Part shown: piece after piece, positions 1 through 8,871 of the stretch
How the letters are laid out: every line of letters starts with the position of its first letter
Numbering within the stretch: the first letter of the stretch is position 1
NCBI RefSeq assembly: GCF_900130065.1
Contig: NZ_FQXV01000001.1
Span: forward strand, 453,083 to 517,082
Origin: Sporobacter termitidis DSM 10068
Lineage (GTDB): Bacteria; Bacillota; Clostridia; Oscillospirales; Oscillospiraceae
DNA: 64,000 bases
Direction of reading: 5' to 3'
Notes under the pieces: generated by a model
The model's input: the letters and a program-made list of their open reading frames with translations, nothing else
The model's database searches: none
What the model was told of the DNA's origin: nothing
Made by a program: the position numbers and the translations under genes

Positions 1-737
<737 letters not shown>

Positions 738-900
738 CTACATCATCCGAAGGGTGTGCCCGAGATATCATTCACATATTAGTTTGGCGTAATAGCGCCG
801 CTACATCATATGCCAGGCCTGATGCCGAGGTGCATGACCTCCGGGCTTTAAATTTCGTATTCATTTCGTGTCCATTATGTATGACAGTACATAGCAGCAA

Positions 901-945
901 GCGCTCCCCGCGTCACAGGTGAACACCGTGATCTGCAGGGAGCGC
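901..945. other. Long imperfect hairpin in the 714-999 intergenic region
   Basis: GCGCTCCC at 901-908 pairs with GGGAGCGC at 938-945, and the interior can also fold (TCAC...GTGA). It lies downstream of the minus-strand wecB-like gene, so it may stop that transcript, but no T-run follows. I see nothing else in this gap apart from the upstream region of the collagen-like gene. Confidence 0.45.
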
Positions 946-999
946 AGGGGAAATCTGCTTCTCAATTTTTATTGCTGAAGCTCTGATCGACGTCCGGTT

Positions 1000-2166
1000 T
1001 TAATTTGAAGATGTTCCGGCGCAACTCTGCTCCATGCCGCATTGTTTCATCCATGTAAATCGATTGATAATTTTCGTGTAGCTCTGGATCAGCTTTACGA
1101 CCTTTTGGCTGACATTTGTATCCGTATAGTCTGCCACAGTGTTCGTCGCTTTCTCGGCCGGAAGCAGCGATAATGCCAGGTCCGCCGCTTGCAGGAGTTC
1201 CTGTTTTGCTATACCGCCTATTATCAGCGTCCCCTTATCCAGGACCTCCGGCCGCTCCGTAGAGGTTCTGATCAGTACGCCTTTAAATCCAAGGATGGCG
1301 CTTTCCTCGGACAACGTTCCGCTGTCGGAAAAAACACATCTTGCGTTCATCTGAAGGCGGCAGTAATCGATAAAGCCAAAGGGGCTTAAGCATCTGACAA
1401 GGGGATGAAATTTGAAATCCCGGTCCTTTATAAATTTCATACTCCGCGGGTGCACGGAATAAATAACGGGTATTCCGTATTCTTCCGCGATGGCGTTGAT
1501 CGCGCTCATGAGCGATAAAAAGTTTGCTTCATTATCAATATTTTCTTCTCTGTGGGCCGATACGACAAAATATCCGTCCGCCTTCAGTTCAAGCCGCTCC
1601 AGGATATCACTCGCCGCAATCTTTTCCCTTTGCCGCAAAAGCACTTCCGTCATCGGTGAGCCGGTGACAAAAATGCGTTCTTTCGAGAATCCTTCGCCGA
1701 GCAGATACCGGCGCGAATGCTCCGTATAGGGCAGATTAATGTCGGAAATATGATCGACGATCCTGCGGTTGATTTCCTCCGGCACATTAAAATCAAAACA
1801 CCTGTTACCGGCCTCCATATGAAAAATCGGTATTTTCAGACGTTTGGCAGAGATGGCGGAAAGCGTCGAATTGGTATCGCCCAGCAGGAGCAGCGCATCG
1901 GGCATTTCTTTTTTCAGAACATCATACGACAGCGAGATGATATGTCCCATATTTTCACCGAGGTCTCCGGTGGCGCAGTTCAGGTTGTAATCAGGAGCTC
2001 TGATCCCCAGCTCGCTGAAAAATATCCCGTTAAGTGCGAAATCCCAGTTCTGGCCGGTGTGTACCAAGACATGGTCAAAGCATAAATCAAAGGCTTTAAT
2101 GCACTCCGACAGCCGGATGATTTCAGGCCTTGTCCCCACGATCGTCATAAGCTTCAGTTTGGACAT
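1000..2166 (-). CDS. wecB: UDP-N-acetylglucosamine 2-epimerase (non-hydrolysing)
   Basis: This cytosolic enzyme interconverts UDP-GlcNAc and UDP-ManNAc for surface polysaccharide or glycoprotein synthesis. The 388-residue length matches the family. Visible landmarks are the N-terminal GTRPE, HTGQN, GDTNSTL, HMEAGNR, the PEEINRR/VDH segment and the C-terminal SDSGTLSEE stretch, in WecB order. The ATG start is preceded by GGGGAG. The gene lies between the collagen-like gene and a divergent CgeB-like glycosyltransferase, suggesting sugar supply for surface glycosylation. Homologues named for capsule synthesis differ little in these motifs, so the final sugar is not known. Confidence 0.88.
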   Translation of the reverse strand: MSKLKLMTIVGTRPEIIRLSECIKAFDLCFDHVLVHTGQNWDFALNGIFFSELGIRAPDYNLNCATGDLGENMGHIISLSYDVLKKEMPDALLLLGDTNSTLSAISAKRLKIPIFHMEAGNRCFDFNVPEEINRRIVDHISDINLPYTEHSRRYLLGEGFSKERIFVTGSPMTEVLLRQREKIAASDILERLELKADGYFVVSAHREENIDNEANFLSLMSAINAIAEEYGIPVIYSVHPRSMKFIKDRDFKFHPLVRCLSPFGFIDYCRLQMNARCVFSDSGTLSEESAILGFKGVLIRTSTERPEVLDKGTLIIGGIAKQELLQAADLALSLLPAEKATNTVADYTDTNVSQKVVKLIQSYTKIINRFTWMKQCGMEQSCAGTSSN

Positions 2167-2312
2167 TATTCCAGCTCCCCTGCCGTAATTCGTCTTTTAA
2201 TATCGCCAGTTCATATTATTCATCGCCGTGAAAATCGTTACATGCCCCCGCACCAGTTAAAACCGGCGGACATAATAATAATCACGGACAACAAATTACA
2301 GCTCGGAATGGA

Positions 2313-3311
2313 TTGAAAATGAAGGTTTTAATATACGGTCATAAAATATTCGCCAACGACATGCTGTGGGGCTTTCTGCAAACAGGCTGTGATGCCCGGG
2401 TACTGAACACGGCCACCGTCGAGCAGTTCGACAAGACGCTCGAGAGCATGAACCCGGATCTTTTGATAACCCTGGGCCCTCCGCTTGAGCTTAACCACAG
2501 TGTCATGCAGTTTATCGGCAACCGGAACGCCTCCGCCATGAAATACGTCCACTGGGATACCGACGGAATATCCAGCCAGTTCTATAAATCTGCGAGCGGA
2601 GAAGGGATTGAAATGGACGTCATCCACCTGTCCCGGCCCGATCTTGTCCTCACGATGTGTCCCGACATGCTGGATTGTCTCAAAAGCCAGAATATCGCAT
2701 CTGATAGGATGAACTACGCATACAGTCCCATGTCGCATCATCCGATCAGCGGTGCCGACGCGTATCATCACCTGTTCAGCATCATTGGCCAGTCTTATCT
2801 GCGGTTCGCTCAGCAAAATCCGGAGCATTACCGCTATCGATCCATAAAAATTCTTCTGCAGCCGCTCATAGAAAATAATTATAAAATTGCTTTCTTCGGC
2901 GATGACGATTATCGGACGCTATTGAAGACGTTATATCAACTGGACGTTCCCAAGCACTGGTTCAAAGGTTATCTGCCGTATGAGCAGACATGCGGCATTT
3001 ATAACAGCACCTATATCAATCTTGTAACGCAAAATCACGAGCACACCTTAACAAAGCGCACCTTTGAAATACTGGGTTCCGGCGGCTTTCTTATTTCCTC
3101 AGAAAACGATGAAATCAAACGATTGTTTACGCCCGGCAAGGACCTGGAGGTTTCATCCTCACCCGAGCAGACGCTGGAGCTCGTCCAATATTACAGGAAT
3201 CATCCCGAAGCCCATGCTGAAATTCGCAGAAACGCCATTATCACAGCGCAGGATCATACGTATAAGCAAAGAGCCGAATTTATATTAAAAAAGTTATCCT
3301 TACCGTCATAA
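2313..3311 (+). CDS. CgeB-like glycosyltransferase (spore maturation family)
   Basis: This is a 332-residue cytosolic protein with a two-domain glycosyltransferase look. The N-terminal half contains GHKIFANDM, LITLGPP, YVHWDTDG and a DLVLTMCPDM segment. The C-terminal half (about 225-330) has YNSTYINLVTQ, TKRTFEILGSGGFLIS and a terminal run resembling PF13524 proteins such as CgeB. In Bacillus, CgeB acts in decoration of the outermost spore layer. The TTG at 2313 gives the longest frame; ATG 2319 two codons later is equally possible because the upstream Shine-Dalgarno is weak. Acceptor and sugar cannot be read from the sequence. Confidence 0.72.
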   Translation: MKMKVLIYGHKIFANDMLWGFLQTGCDARVLNTATVEQFDKTLESMNPDLLITLGPPLELNHSVMQFIGNRNASAMKYVHWDTDGISSQFYKSASGEGIEMDVIHLSRPDLVLTMCPDMLDCLKSQNIASDRMNYAYSPMSHHPISGADAYHHLFSIIGQSYLRFAQQNPEHYRYRSIKILLQPLIENNYKIAFFGDDDYRTLLKTLYQLDVPKHWFKGYLPYEQTCGIYNSTYINLVTQNHEHTLTKRTFEILGSGGFLISSENDEIKRLFTPGKDLEVSSSPEQTLELVQYYRNHPEAHAEIRRNAIITAQDHTYKQRAEFILKKLSLPS

Positions 3312-3403
3312 GCAGCACCGCATGACGCCGGAGATTGACTTATCGGGCCGGCCTGGATTATTATAGGGAAAGGAAACCAATAACAAACAAAGGAGATTAG
3401 ACC

Positions 3404-4366
3404 ATGACAGATTTCAAGGGTAAAGTTGCATTTATCACCGGCGGCGCCTCCGGCGCGGGCTTCGGCATGGCGCAGATTTTCTCCGAGGCGGGCTGCAAGG
3501 TCGTCATCGCCGACGTGCGCCAGGATCACCTGGATCAGGCGATGGAGTATTTCAGGAGCAAGAAAGCGGATGTCCATCCTATTCTTCTGGACATAACCGA
3601 CCGCAAGGCCTATATCGCCGCGGCGGACGAGGTGGAACGCGTTTACGGCACACCGCCCCAGATTCTCCTCCAATCGGCGGGTGTCAACGCCTTCGGCCCG
3701 GCGGAAGCCTCTACATACGAGGACTATGACTGGATCGTGGGCGTCAACCTGGGCGGCATCGTCAACGGCATGGTAACGTTCGTGCCGCGAATGATCAAAG
3801 CCGGCCACGGCGGACATATCGTCACCATTGCCTCGCTGGGCGGCCTTGGCCCCGGCCCCACCACGGCGCCCTATTCCTGTTCCAAGGCCGCCGTCATCAA
3901 CCTGATGGAGACTTATTATGTGGCGCTCAAGCCCTACGGCATCAGCGTTATGGCCTTTTGTCCCGGCAATATGAACACAAACATCCACGAGGCGGCTAAA
4001 ACAAGACCTCAGCGCCTGCAGAACTCCGGCTATTACGAGAGTAACGAGACAGCCGAGGCTTACAGAAAGCACAATGCCCTCGGTCTTGATATCCGCGAGG
4101 TAGGCCAGCATGTCATGAAGGGTATCGAGCAGGGCATCGTTATCTATATCCCCAATGATGACCGCGAGGAGATCATGCGGGTGGCAACCCAGCGCATGAT
4201 CGATTACATGACGCCGGAGGGCATGAAGAGACAGGCCGCTCTGGAAGGGGCGCCCCCCGCCGAAATGCCGCCTGAGGAAATAGCGGCCATTGTTGAAGCC
4301 AATAAGGTAGGCTGGGCCAAGGCAAAAAGCGACCTTGACTGGATCGACAAAAATAAAAAAGCATAA
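3404..4366 (+). CDS. Short-chain dehydrogenase/reductase (SDR), substrate unknown
   Basis: This is a 320-residue Rossmann-fold NAD(P)-dependent oxidoreductase of the classical SDR type. The cofactor motif TGGASGAGFG is at residues 11-20, an acidic Asp follows strand 2 (VVIADVRQ, suggesting NAD preference), and the active site shows an IASLGG serine with YSCSK (Tyr-x-x-x-Lys). About 50 extra residues at the C terminus, rich in Glu, Ala and Lys, exceed the usual 250-residue size. An AAAGGAG site precedes the ATG. It converges on the selenium genes and is separated from them by a shared terminator, so a functional link is not implied. Confidence 0.85.
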   Translation: MTDFKGKVAFITGGASGAGFGMAQIFSEAGCKVVIADVRQDHLDQAMEYFRSKKADVHPILLDITDRKAYIAAADEVERVYGTPPQILLQSAGVNAFGPAEASTYEDYDWIVGVNLGGIVNGMVTFVPRMIKAGHGGHIVTIASLGGLGPGPTTAPYSCSKAAVINLMETYYVALKPYGISVMAFCPGNMNTNIHEAAKTRPQRLQNSGYYESNETAEAYRKHNALGLDIREVGQHVMKGIEQGIVIYIPNDDREEIMRVATQRMIDYMTPEGMKRQAALEGAPPAEMPPEEIAAIVEANKVGWAKAKSDLDWIDKNKKA

Positions 4367-4394
4367 AAAGCAAATAATTCCCCAGATGCCGAAA

Positions 4395-4427
4395 AGCCCC
4401 GATTTCTTTTGAAATCAGGGCTTTTTA
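4395..4427. terminator. Bidirectional intrinsic terminator
   Basis: AGCCCCGATTTC pairs with GAAATCAGGGCT around a TTTT loop. It has T-rich flanks on both strands and sits between the convergent SDR gene and yedF. Confidence 0.85.
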
Positions 4428-4443
4428 TCTGCCGGGACATGCT

Positions 4444-5067
4444 TTAGATATTGATCACATTTGCCGCGGCGGCCAGCTTTTCGGTAATACCGAACATGTT
4501 CGTAACGGCGCCGACGGCGAGCTTTTCCTGCAGATTATAGTAGTTCAGGCAGGTGCCGCAGGTGAAGATTTTTGTGCCCTTCTCCTCGAGCTTTTTGAGG
4601 TCGTCGATGGTGTTGGCGCCCTCGGTGGTGAGATACGCGCCGGAATTGAAGAAAAAGACATAGGCGGGCGGCGCGGGCAGCTCCGTCAGGGAATAGACAA
4701 AGCCCTTGATGAGGATCTTGCCAAGCTCTTCGGCCCCCTCCCCCATCGTGTTCCGGCCGATGGCCACGACAAGTCCTTCCCCGGGCGCGCATTGGATATC
4801 CTGCGGCACATCGGCGGCTGTGGCCTGGACCGGCGGCGCTTTGCCGTCCAGCGAAACGGATACGTCAAAGGCGTCCGGGGACTTCTCCGCATAGGTGAAG
4901 CCGTAACCGTAGCCCTTGGCCATCTTTTCGAGGTTCTGCACGGCGACGAAATTGTCCACCTTGACGAGGATGCTGTCGGCGCCGGGCCTGGCCAGCGCTT
5001 TTTTGGCCTCGATTACGGGAATAGGGCACGGTTTGCCCAGCATATCGATGATTTCCATTGCTTTCAC
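4444..5067 (-). CDS. yedF: YedF-type selenium metabolism protein (TusA domain + DsrE-like domain)
   Basis: The protein has 207 residues. Residues 1-75 are a TusA/SirA-like sulfurtransferase domain with the CPxP motif, Cys14 in GKPCPIPV. Residues 95-207 are DsrE-like with a second cysteine pair in TCGTC near residue 171. Proteins of this architecture track with selD and are thought to handle sulfur or selenium persulfide chemistry in the cytosol; the exact step is not established. It ends the minus-strand selenium operon, only 11 nt after selD, with a strong ATG/GGAG start. Context makes the selenium assignment firmer than motifs alone. Confidence 0.88.
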   Translation of the reverse strand: MKAMEIIDMLGKPCPIPVIEAKKALARPGADSILVKVDNFVAVQNLEKMAKGYGYGFTYAEKSPDAFDVSVSLDGKAPPVQATAADVPQDIQCAPGEGLVVAIGRNTMGEGAEELGKILIKGFVYSLTELPAPPAYVFFFNSGAYLTTEGANTIDDLKKLEEKGTKIFTCGTCLNYYNLQEKLAVGAVTNMFGITEKLAAAANVINI

Positions 5068-5078
5068 TCCTTTTTTAG

Positions 5079-6113
5079 TCAGCGAAACAGAATGATGTCT
5101 TTATCTCTTTCAGCGATCTCCCCGATGATCTGTGCCGAGGGGTCGTCGGCCCGGATAGCGGACAGCAGGTCCTCCGCCTCGCCGGCGGCGACGCTGATGA
5201 GCAGTCCGCCGGATGTCTGGGGGTCGAACATGAGCTCCTGCAGGGCAAACGGCAGCCGCTCCACGTCGGCTTTGCCGGCGAGATGATTGCGGTTTCTCTG
5301 CCCCGCGGCGGTGAGCAGATACTCCCCTGCATACCGGTATGCCTCATCGAAATACGGCAGCTCATCCGGGTAAACAACAACGGATACCGCGTCGCCCGCC
5401 ATCTCGAGGGCGTGGGCAAGAAGGCCGAAGCCGGTCACGTCGGTGCAGGCGCTGACGGAATGCCCCGCCATTTTCTCGGCGGCGTATTTATTCAGGCGCT
5501 CCATAGAGGCCGTCGCTTTTCGGACGGCTTCCATGCTGGCGGCCTCGCCGCGGAGGGCCGCCATGATGATGCCGACGCCGAGGGGCTTTGTCAATATGAG
5601 CTTATCCGACACCCGGGGCGTGTCGTTGCGAATGATCTTATCCGTGTCCACGATGCCCGTGACGGACAGGCCGTATTTCGGCTCCTTGTCGTAAATGGAG
5701 TGGCCGCCCGACAGGACCGCGCCGGCCTCCATCACCTTCTCCGCCCCGCCGACGAGAATCTCCTTCAAGACAGCCGTATCCATCGCCTGCGGAAAACAGA
5801 CGAGATTGAGCGCGGTGAGCGGCCGGCCCCCCATGGCGTAAACGTCGCTCAAGGCGTTTGCCGCCGCGATTTTGCCAAATATCCTCGCGTCGTCCACCAT
5901 GGGTGGGAAGAAATCGACGGTCATCACAAGACTCCGCCGGTCGTCCAGCCTGTAAACGGCGGCGTCGTCGGAGGACCCATACCCTACCAGGAGGTTATCG
6001 TCCCGCAGTACCGGCAGCCCGGTCAGGAGCTGCGACAATGTGCCGGGGCTGATTTTCGCCCCGCAGCCGCCGCTGGTACAGCTCTCCAGCAACGCGTTCA
6101 GTTTCCGTTCCAT
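5079..6113 (-). CDS. selD: Selenide, water dikinase (selenophosphate synthetase)
   Basis: SelD makes selenophosphate from selenide and ATP, the Se donor for SelA. The 344-residue protein shows the glycine-rich N-terminal motif GGCGAK with catalytic Cys17 and Lys20 (a Cys form, not a Sec form), the SSDDAAVY metal-binding segment, TVDFFPP, the ANALSDVYAMGG motif and a C-terminal DPQTSGGLL stretch, all in AIRS-family order. The neighbours are yedF and a DUF3343 gene; the latter's stop overlaps the selD start by 16 bp, so the three are co-translated. The gene supplies the divergent selA-selB-grd operon. Confidence 0.97.
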   Translation of the reverse strand: MERKLNALLESCTSGGCGAKISPGTLSQLLTGLPVLRDDNLLVGYGSSDDAAVYRLDDRRSLVMTVDFFPPMVDDARIFGKIAAANALSDVYAMGGRPLTALNLVCFPQAMDTAVLKEILVGGAEKVMEAGAVLSGGHSIYDKEPKYGLSVTGIVDTDKIIRNDTPRVSDKLILTKPLGVGIIMAALRGEAASMEAVRKATASMERLNKYAAEKMAGHSVSACTDVTGFGLLAHALEMAGDAVSVVVYPDELPYFDEAYRYAGEYLLTAAGQRNRNHLAGKADVERLPFALQELMFDPQTSGGLLISVAAGEAEDLLSAIRADDPSAQIIGEIAERDKDIILFR

Positions 6114-6385
6114 AAATCACTCCTGTCGTCCACCGCGCCGTAAACATACGTGTTGCCGGCCGCTGTCCGCACATACACGCCGTTATCGGCGATGCTGTTC
6201 CCGCACAGAACTTCCAGGGCGGCCCCGATCTGCTCTTCGGGCAGACGAAGGCAGATGCCGCAGCCGGCCCGGACCTGGGACGGCAGCGGCATGACACCGA
6301 CGCGCAGCCGTGCCGCCAGCAGATACTGTTCCGCCTTGATCGCGCTGCTCGTATTGTCGAATGTGATGATATATTCCGCCGTCAT
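6098..6385 (-). CDS. DUF3343 protein, putative Se/S carrier-like
   Basis: This small protein of 95 residues begins MTAEYIITFDNTSSAI, with one tight CGIC cysteine pair in RAGCGICLR and a Cys further on. It resembles the DUF3343 (PF11823) putative selenium/sulfur carrier family that occurs beside selD and yedF. The internal ATG at 6385 is preferred over longer frames because the upstream translation is low-complexity Arg/Gly. It overlaps selD by 16 bp. Delivery of reduced selenium to SelD is a reasonable inference but unproven. Confidence 0.75.
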   Translation of the reverse strand: MTAEYIITFDNTSSAIKAEQYLLAARLRVGVMPLPSQVRAGCGICLRLPEEQIGAALEVLCGNSIADNGVYVRTAAGNTYVYGAVDDRSDLWNGN

Positions 6386-6590
6386 CTTTTCGATCCCGCT
6401 GCTCCCTCGGGCAATCAGCCCGCGCCGACCCGCTTTTCGCCGTGCCGGTCTTCCTTTGCGCCATGTCCCGCAACGGACCTGGGCAGATATTTTATCAATA
6501 ATGCCACTATAATACACGAGGCGATTTTGTCAACAAAATTTCCGGCAACGGTCGACAAAAACCAAGAGACCTTTTTCGACCGCCCGTCTT

Positions 6591-7745
6591 TCATGAAATC
6601 ATCTCGATAAACGCGCCGAGCCGTGTCTTCAGTTGGGCGGCGTCCGAGGTGGAGTAGTCGGTCTCGACGCTGATGAAGGGGACGTTTCCCTTTTGCATCA
6701 GGCACCGGACCGCGGCCGTCTCAACGGCGTATGTATGACAGGCCTGCAGCGTCATCTCCACGACGCCGTCGACCTTGAAATCTTTCACCAGCCGGGACAG
6801 GAGCGCCATCCTGTTGTCGTTGGGCGTCATGACGCTGCAGCCGATCTGCAGATATCTGTCGGCGATGGCCCTGTACGGCTCGGCCTCCTCGTCCACAAGG
6901 AGCTCGTTGGGTTTGATGCCGATGCAGTTTTCATACCCCACCACAACGCCGCCCGACTCCTCGATGGCCGCGACGATCTTTTCCGTTACGCCGGCCAGCG
7001 GGCAGCCGGTGATCAGGATGCGTTTAGACGACGCGGGGACCTTCTCGGCGCCGACGGCGGCTTCCGCTTTGAGCTTGTCGATCGTCTCCCGGAGCTCTTT
7101 ATTTTTTTCCTCGATATCGAACTTGAACTGGGAACCGTACAAGACCTTCAGCTGCTCGGCGCCGGTCATCGGCGGCGGCACGGCCCGGCTGAGCTCATAA
7201 AACTCCTTTAAAAGCTCTCTCTCCTCGTTTTTGAGCCGGATTGCCCTTTTGATATCGTCTTCGGCGATTGTGACACCGAATTCCTCTTCAACCCGCTCTT
7301 TGAGCCGCAGGACCTCGCTGTACCACAGCGCCCTGGAGGCCTCGTCTTTCTGCGTCTGCGGCAGCTGCATGACGTGAACGTTTTTGAAATCTGACAAAAG
7401 CTCGTACATCTTTTTCTTGCCGTCGCAGGTCGTCTCGCCAACGATCAGGTCCGAGAAATACATGTAGGGGCACTTGTCGGTGACGGCAAAGCCGTAGCTC
7501 GCTTTGATGAGCGGACACATGTTTCCCGGCAGGACCTTCTCGGCTTCCGGAATCGTTTCGTCGGAAAAGGCACAGAGGCCCACCGAAACGGCGCCGGCGG
7601 CAAGGAACAGCTCCACCGGCGTATACGTGCAGAAATTGCCGACGACCTTTTTCCCCTGATCCTTCAGGTCCTTGACGGCGATAAATCCCTGCTTTCGGGC
7701 GTCGCCGAAGCTTTCAAACTGGTCCGGTAAATCGTGTAAAGTCAT
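6591..7745 (-). CDS. Double-cubane-cluster reductase of the 2-hydroxyacyl-CoA dehydratase family
   Basis: This is a 384-residue cytosolic iron-sulfur protein of the HgdB/FldB family. Cysteines lie in NFCTYTP, NMCPLIK, KCPYMY and TTCDGKKK, followed by the C-terminal TGCPLAGVTEK and ENCIG segments. This pattern fits double-cubane-cluster proteins (YjiM-like) that carry out very low-potential, ATP-driven reductions of small molecules. Such proteins need an ATP-hydrolysing activator (YjiL/HgdC type), and none is seen here. ATG 7745 is chosen for its AAAGGTG site, three codons inside the longest frame. It lies between selD-DUF3343 and the divergent LysR gene; selenium involvement is suggested by position only. 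Confidence 0.82.
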   Translation of the reverse strand: MTLHDLPDQFESFGDARKQGFIAVKDLKDQGKKVVGNFCTYTPVELFLAAGAVSVGLCAFSDETIPEAEKVLPGNMCPLIKASYGFAVTDKCPYMYFSDLIVGETTCDGKKKMYELLSDFKNVHVMQLPQTQKDEASRALWYSEVLRLKERVEEEFGVTIAEDDIKRAIRLKNEERELLKEFYELSRAVPPPMTGAEQLKVLYGSQFKFDIEEKNKELRETIDKLKAEAAVGAEKVPASSKRILITGCPLAGVTEKIVAAIEESGGVVVGYENCIGIKPNELLVDEEAEPYRAIADRYLQIGCSVMTPNDNRMALLSRLVKDFKVDGVVEMTLQACHTYAVETAAVRCLMQKGNVPFISVETDYSTSDAAQLKTRLGAFIEMIS

Positions 7746-7882
7746 AGAAAGCACCTTTCAGGAAATGACGTGTACAGACTCTTCTAGACTTAAAATACAG
7801 GCTGAAAATTCAACTTGCAATATTGAATATTAATATATACTATAGTACTTATCAAAATCTTTAATAAAGAGGTCTGATCTGT
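7746..7882. promoter_or_regulatory. Divergent promoter region between the double-cubane gene and lysR
   Basis: AT-rich stretch with overlapping near-palindromes (around CAATATTGAATATTAATA at 7817-7834) and several possible -10 boxes. It is the natural operator site for the adjacent LysR regulator. Confidence 0.5.
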
Positions 7883-8803
7883 ATGGATTTTAAGCAGCTG
7901 GAGGCCTTCGTCAAAACGGTAGAGCTGAGCAGCTTTTCAAAAGCCGCCGAGGCGCTCTTTTTATCGCAGCCCTCCATCAGCGTCTATGTGAGCGCCCTCG
8001 AAACGGAACTGGGCGCTAAGCTGCTCACGCGGACGACAAAGGACGTCACGCCCACGCGAAACGGCAAGCTCTTTTACGAGTACGCCAAGAACATGCTGTC
8101 CCTGCGGGAAAAGGCCGTCTTTTCAATACAGAGCCGCTCGAACTCCTATCAGGGGGAGCTGGAAATCCATGCCTCCTCCGTCCCGGCGCAGTATATCCTG
8201 CCGGAGATTATCGTCGACTTTAACAAGACCTATCCCAACATCTCCTTTCACATCACCATGTCGGACACGTTTAACGTGATAAACAGCGTTATCGGGCAAA
8301 AATGCGAGATCGGCGTCGTGGGCGCCAGGACGGAGACGGGCAAGTGCGACTATAAATTCATCACCTCGGAGGCTATCGTCCTGATTACGCCGCCGGGCTC
8401 CCCGCTGACCGAGGACACCCTGTCAGAGCGGATTTATTCAGAAAATTTCATTACGCGCGAGGAGGGGTCGGCCACGCGGTACCACGCCGAGGAATTTTTG
8501 ATGAAGCTGGGCGTGGACCCCGGCAAGCTCAAGGTGGTGGCGCAGCTGACGAATATGCAAAGCGTCGTGTACGCCGTATCAAAGGGGCTCGGCATTTCCA
8601 TTGTCTCGGAGATCGCCGCACGGGATTATATCACCAGCGGTCTTGTCTCAGTCGTGCGGCCGAAGGACGTTGAGCTCCGGCGCAGCTTCTATTTTGTGTA
8701 CCGAAAGGACGCCATCCTGTCGCCCAAGCTGAACCTGTTTGTGAATTACGTCTGCGGCGCTTACGCGGGCGCTCCGGAGGCGCAGGAGACAAACCCGGCT
8801 TGA
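7883..8803 (+). CDS. LysR-family regulator associated with selenium genes
   Basis: The protein has 306 residues. The N-terminal winged helix-turn-helix (MDFKQLEAFV, SFSKAAEALFLSQPSISVY) is canonical LysR, followed by a periplasmic-binding-like effector domain from about residue 90. It stands divergent to the double-cubane/DUF3343/selD/yedF genes and directly upstream of selA. This matches the family of selenium-metabolism-associated LysR proteins and suggests control of both arms. The ligand is unknown. ATG 7883 gives the standard LysR N terminus. Confidence 0.88.
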   Translation: MDFKQLEAFVKTVELSSFSKAAEALFLSQPSISVYVSALETELGAKLLTRTTKDVTPTRNGKLFYEYAKNMLSLREKAVFSIQSRSNSYQGELEIHASSVPAQYILPEIIVDFNKTYPNISFHITMSDTFNVINSVIGQKCEIGVVGARTETGKCDYKFITSEAIVLITPPGSPLTEDTLSERIYSENFITREEGSATRYHAEEFLMKLGVDPGKLKVVAQLTNMQSVVYAVSKGLGISIVSEIAARDYITSGLVSVVRPKDVELRRSFYFVYRKDAILSPKLNLFVNYVCGAYAGAPEAQETNPA

Positions 8804-8871
8804 CAAGCGGCCCGGGGCTATGTCTAAATATGGACATAATCTCACACGTCACCGGAAAGGAGACCTCCACC

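Noticed and set aside
3254-4111. 285-residue minus-strand frame
   Set aside because: Antisense to the SDR gene, with no start signal or motif.
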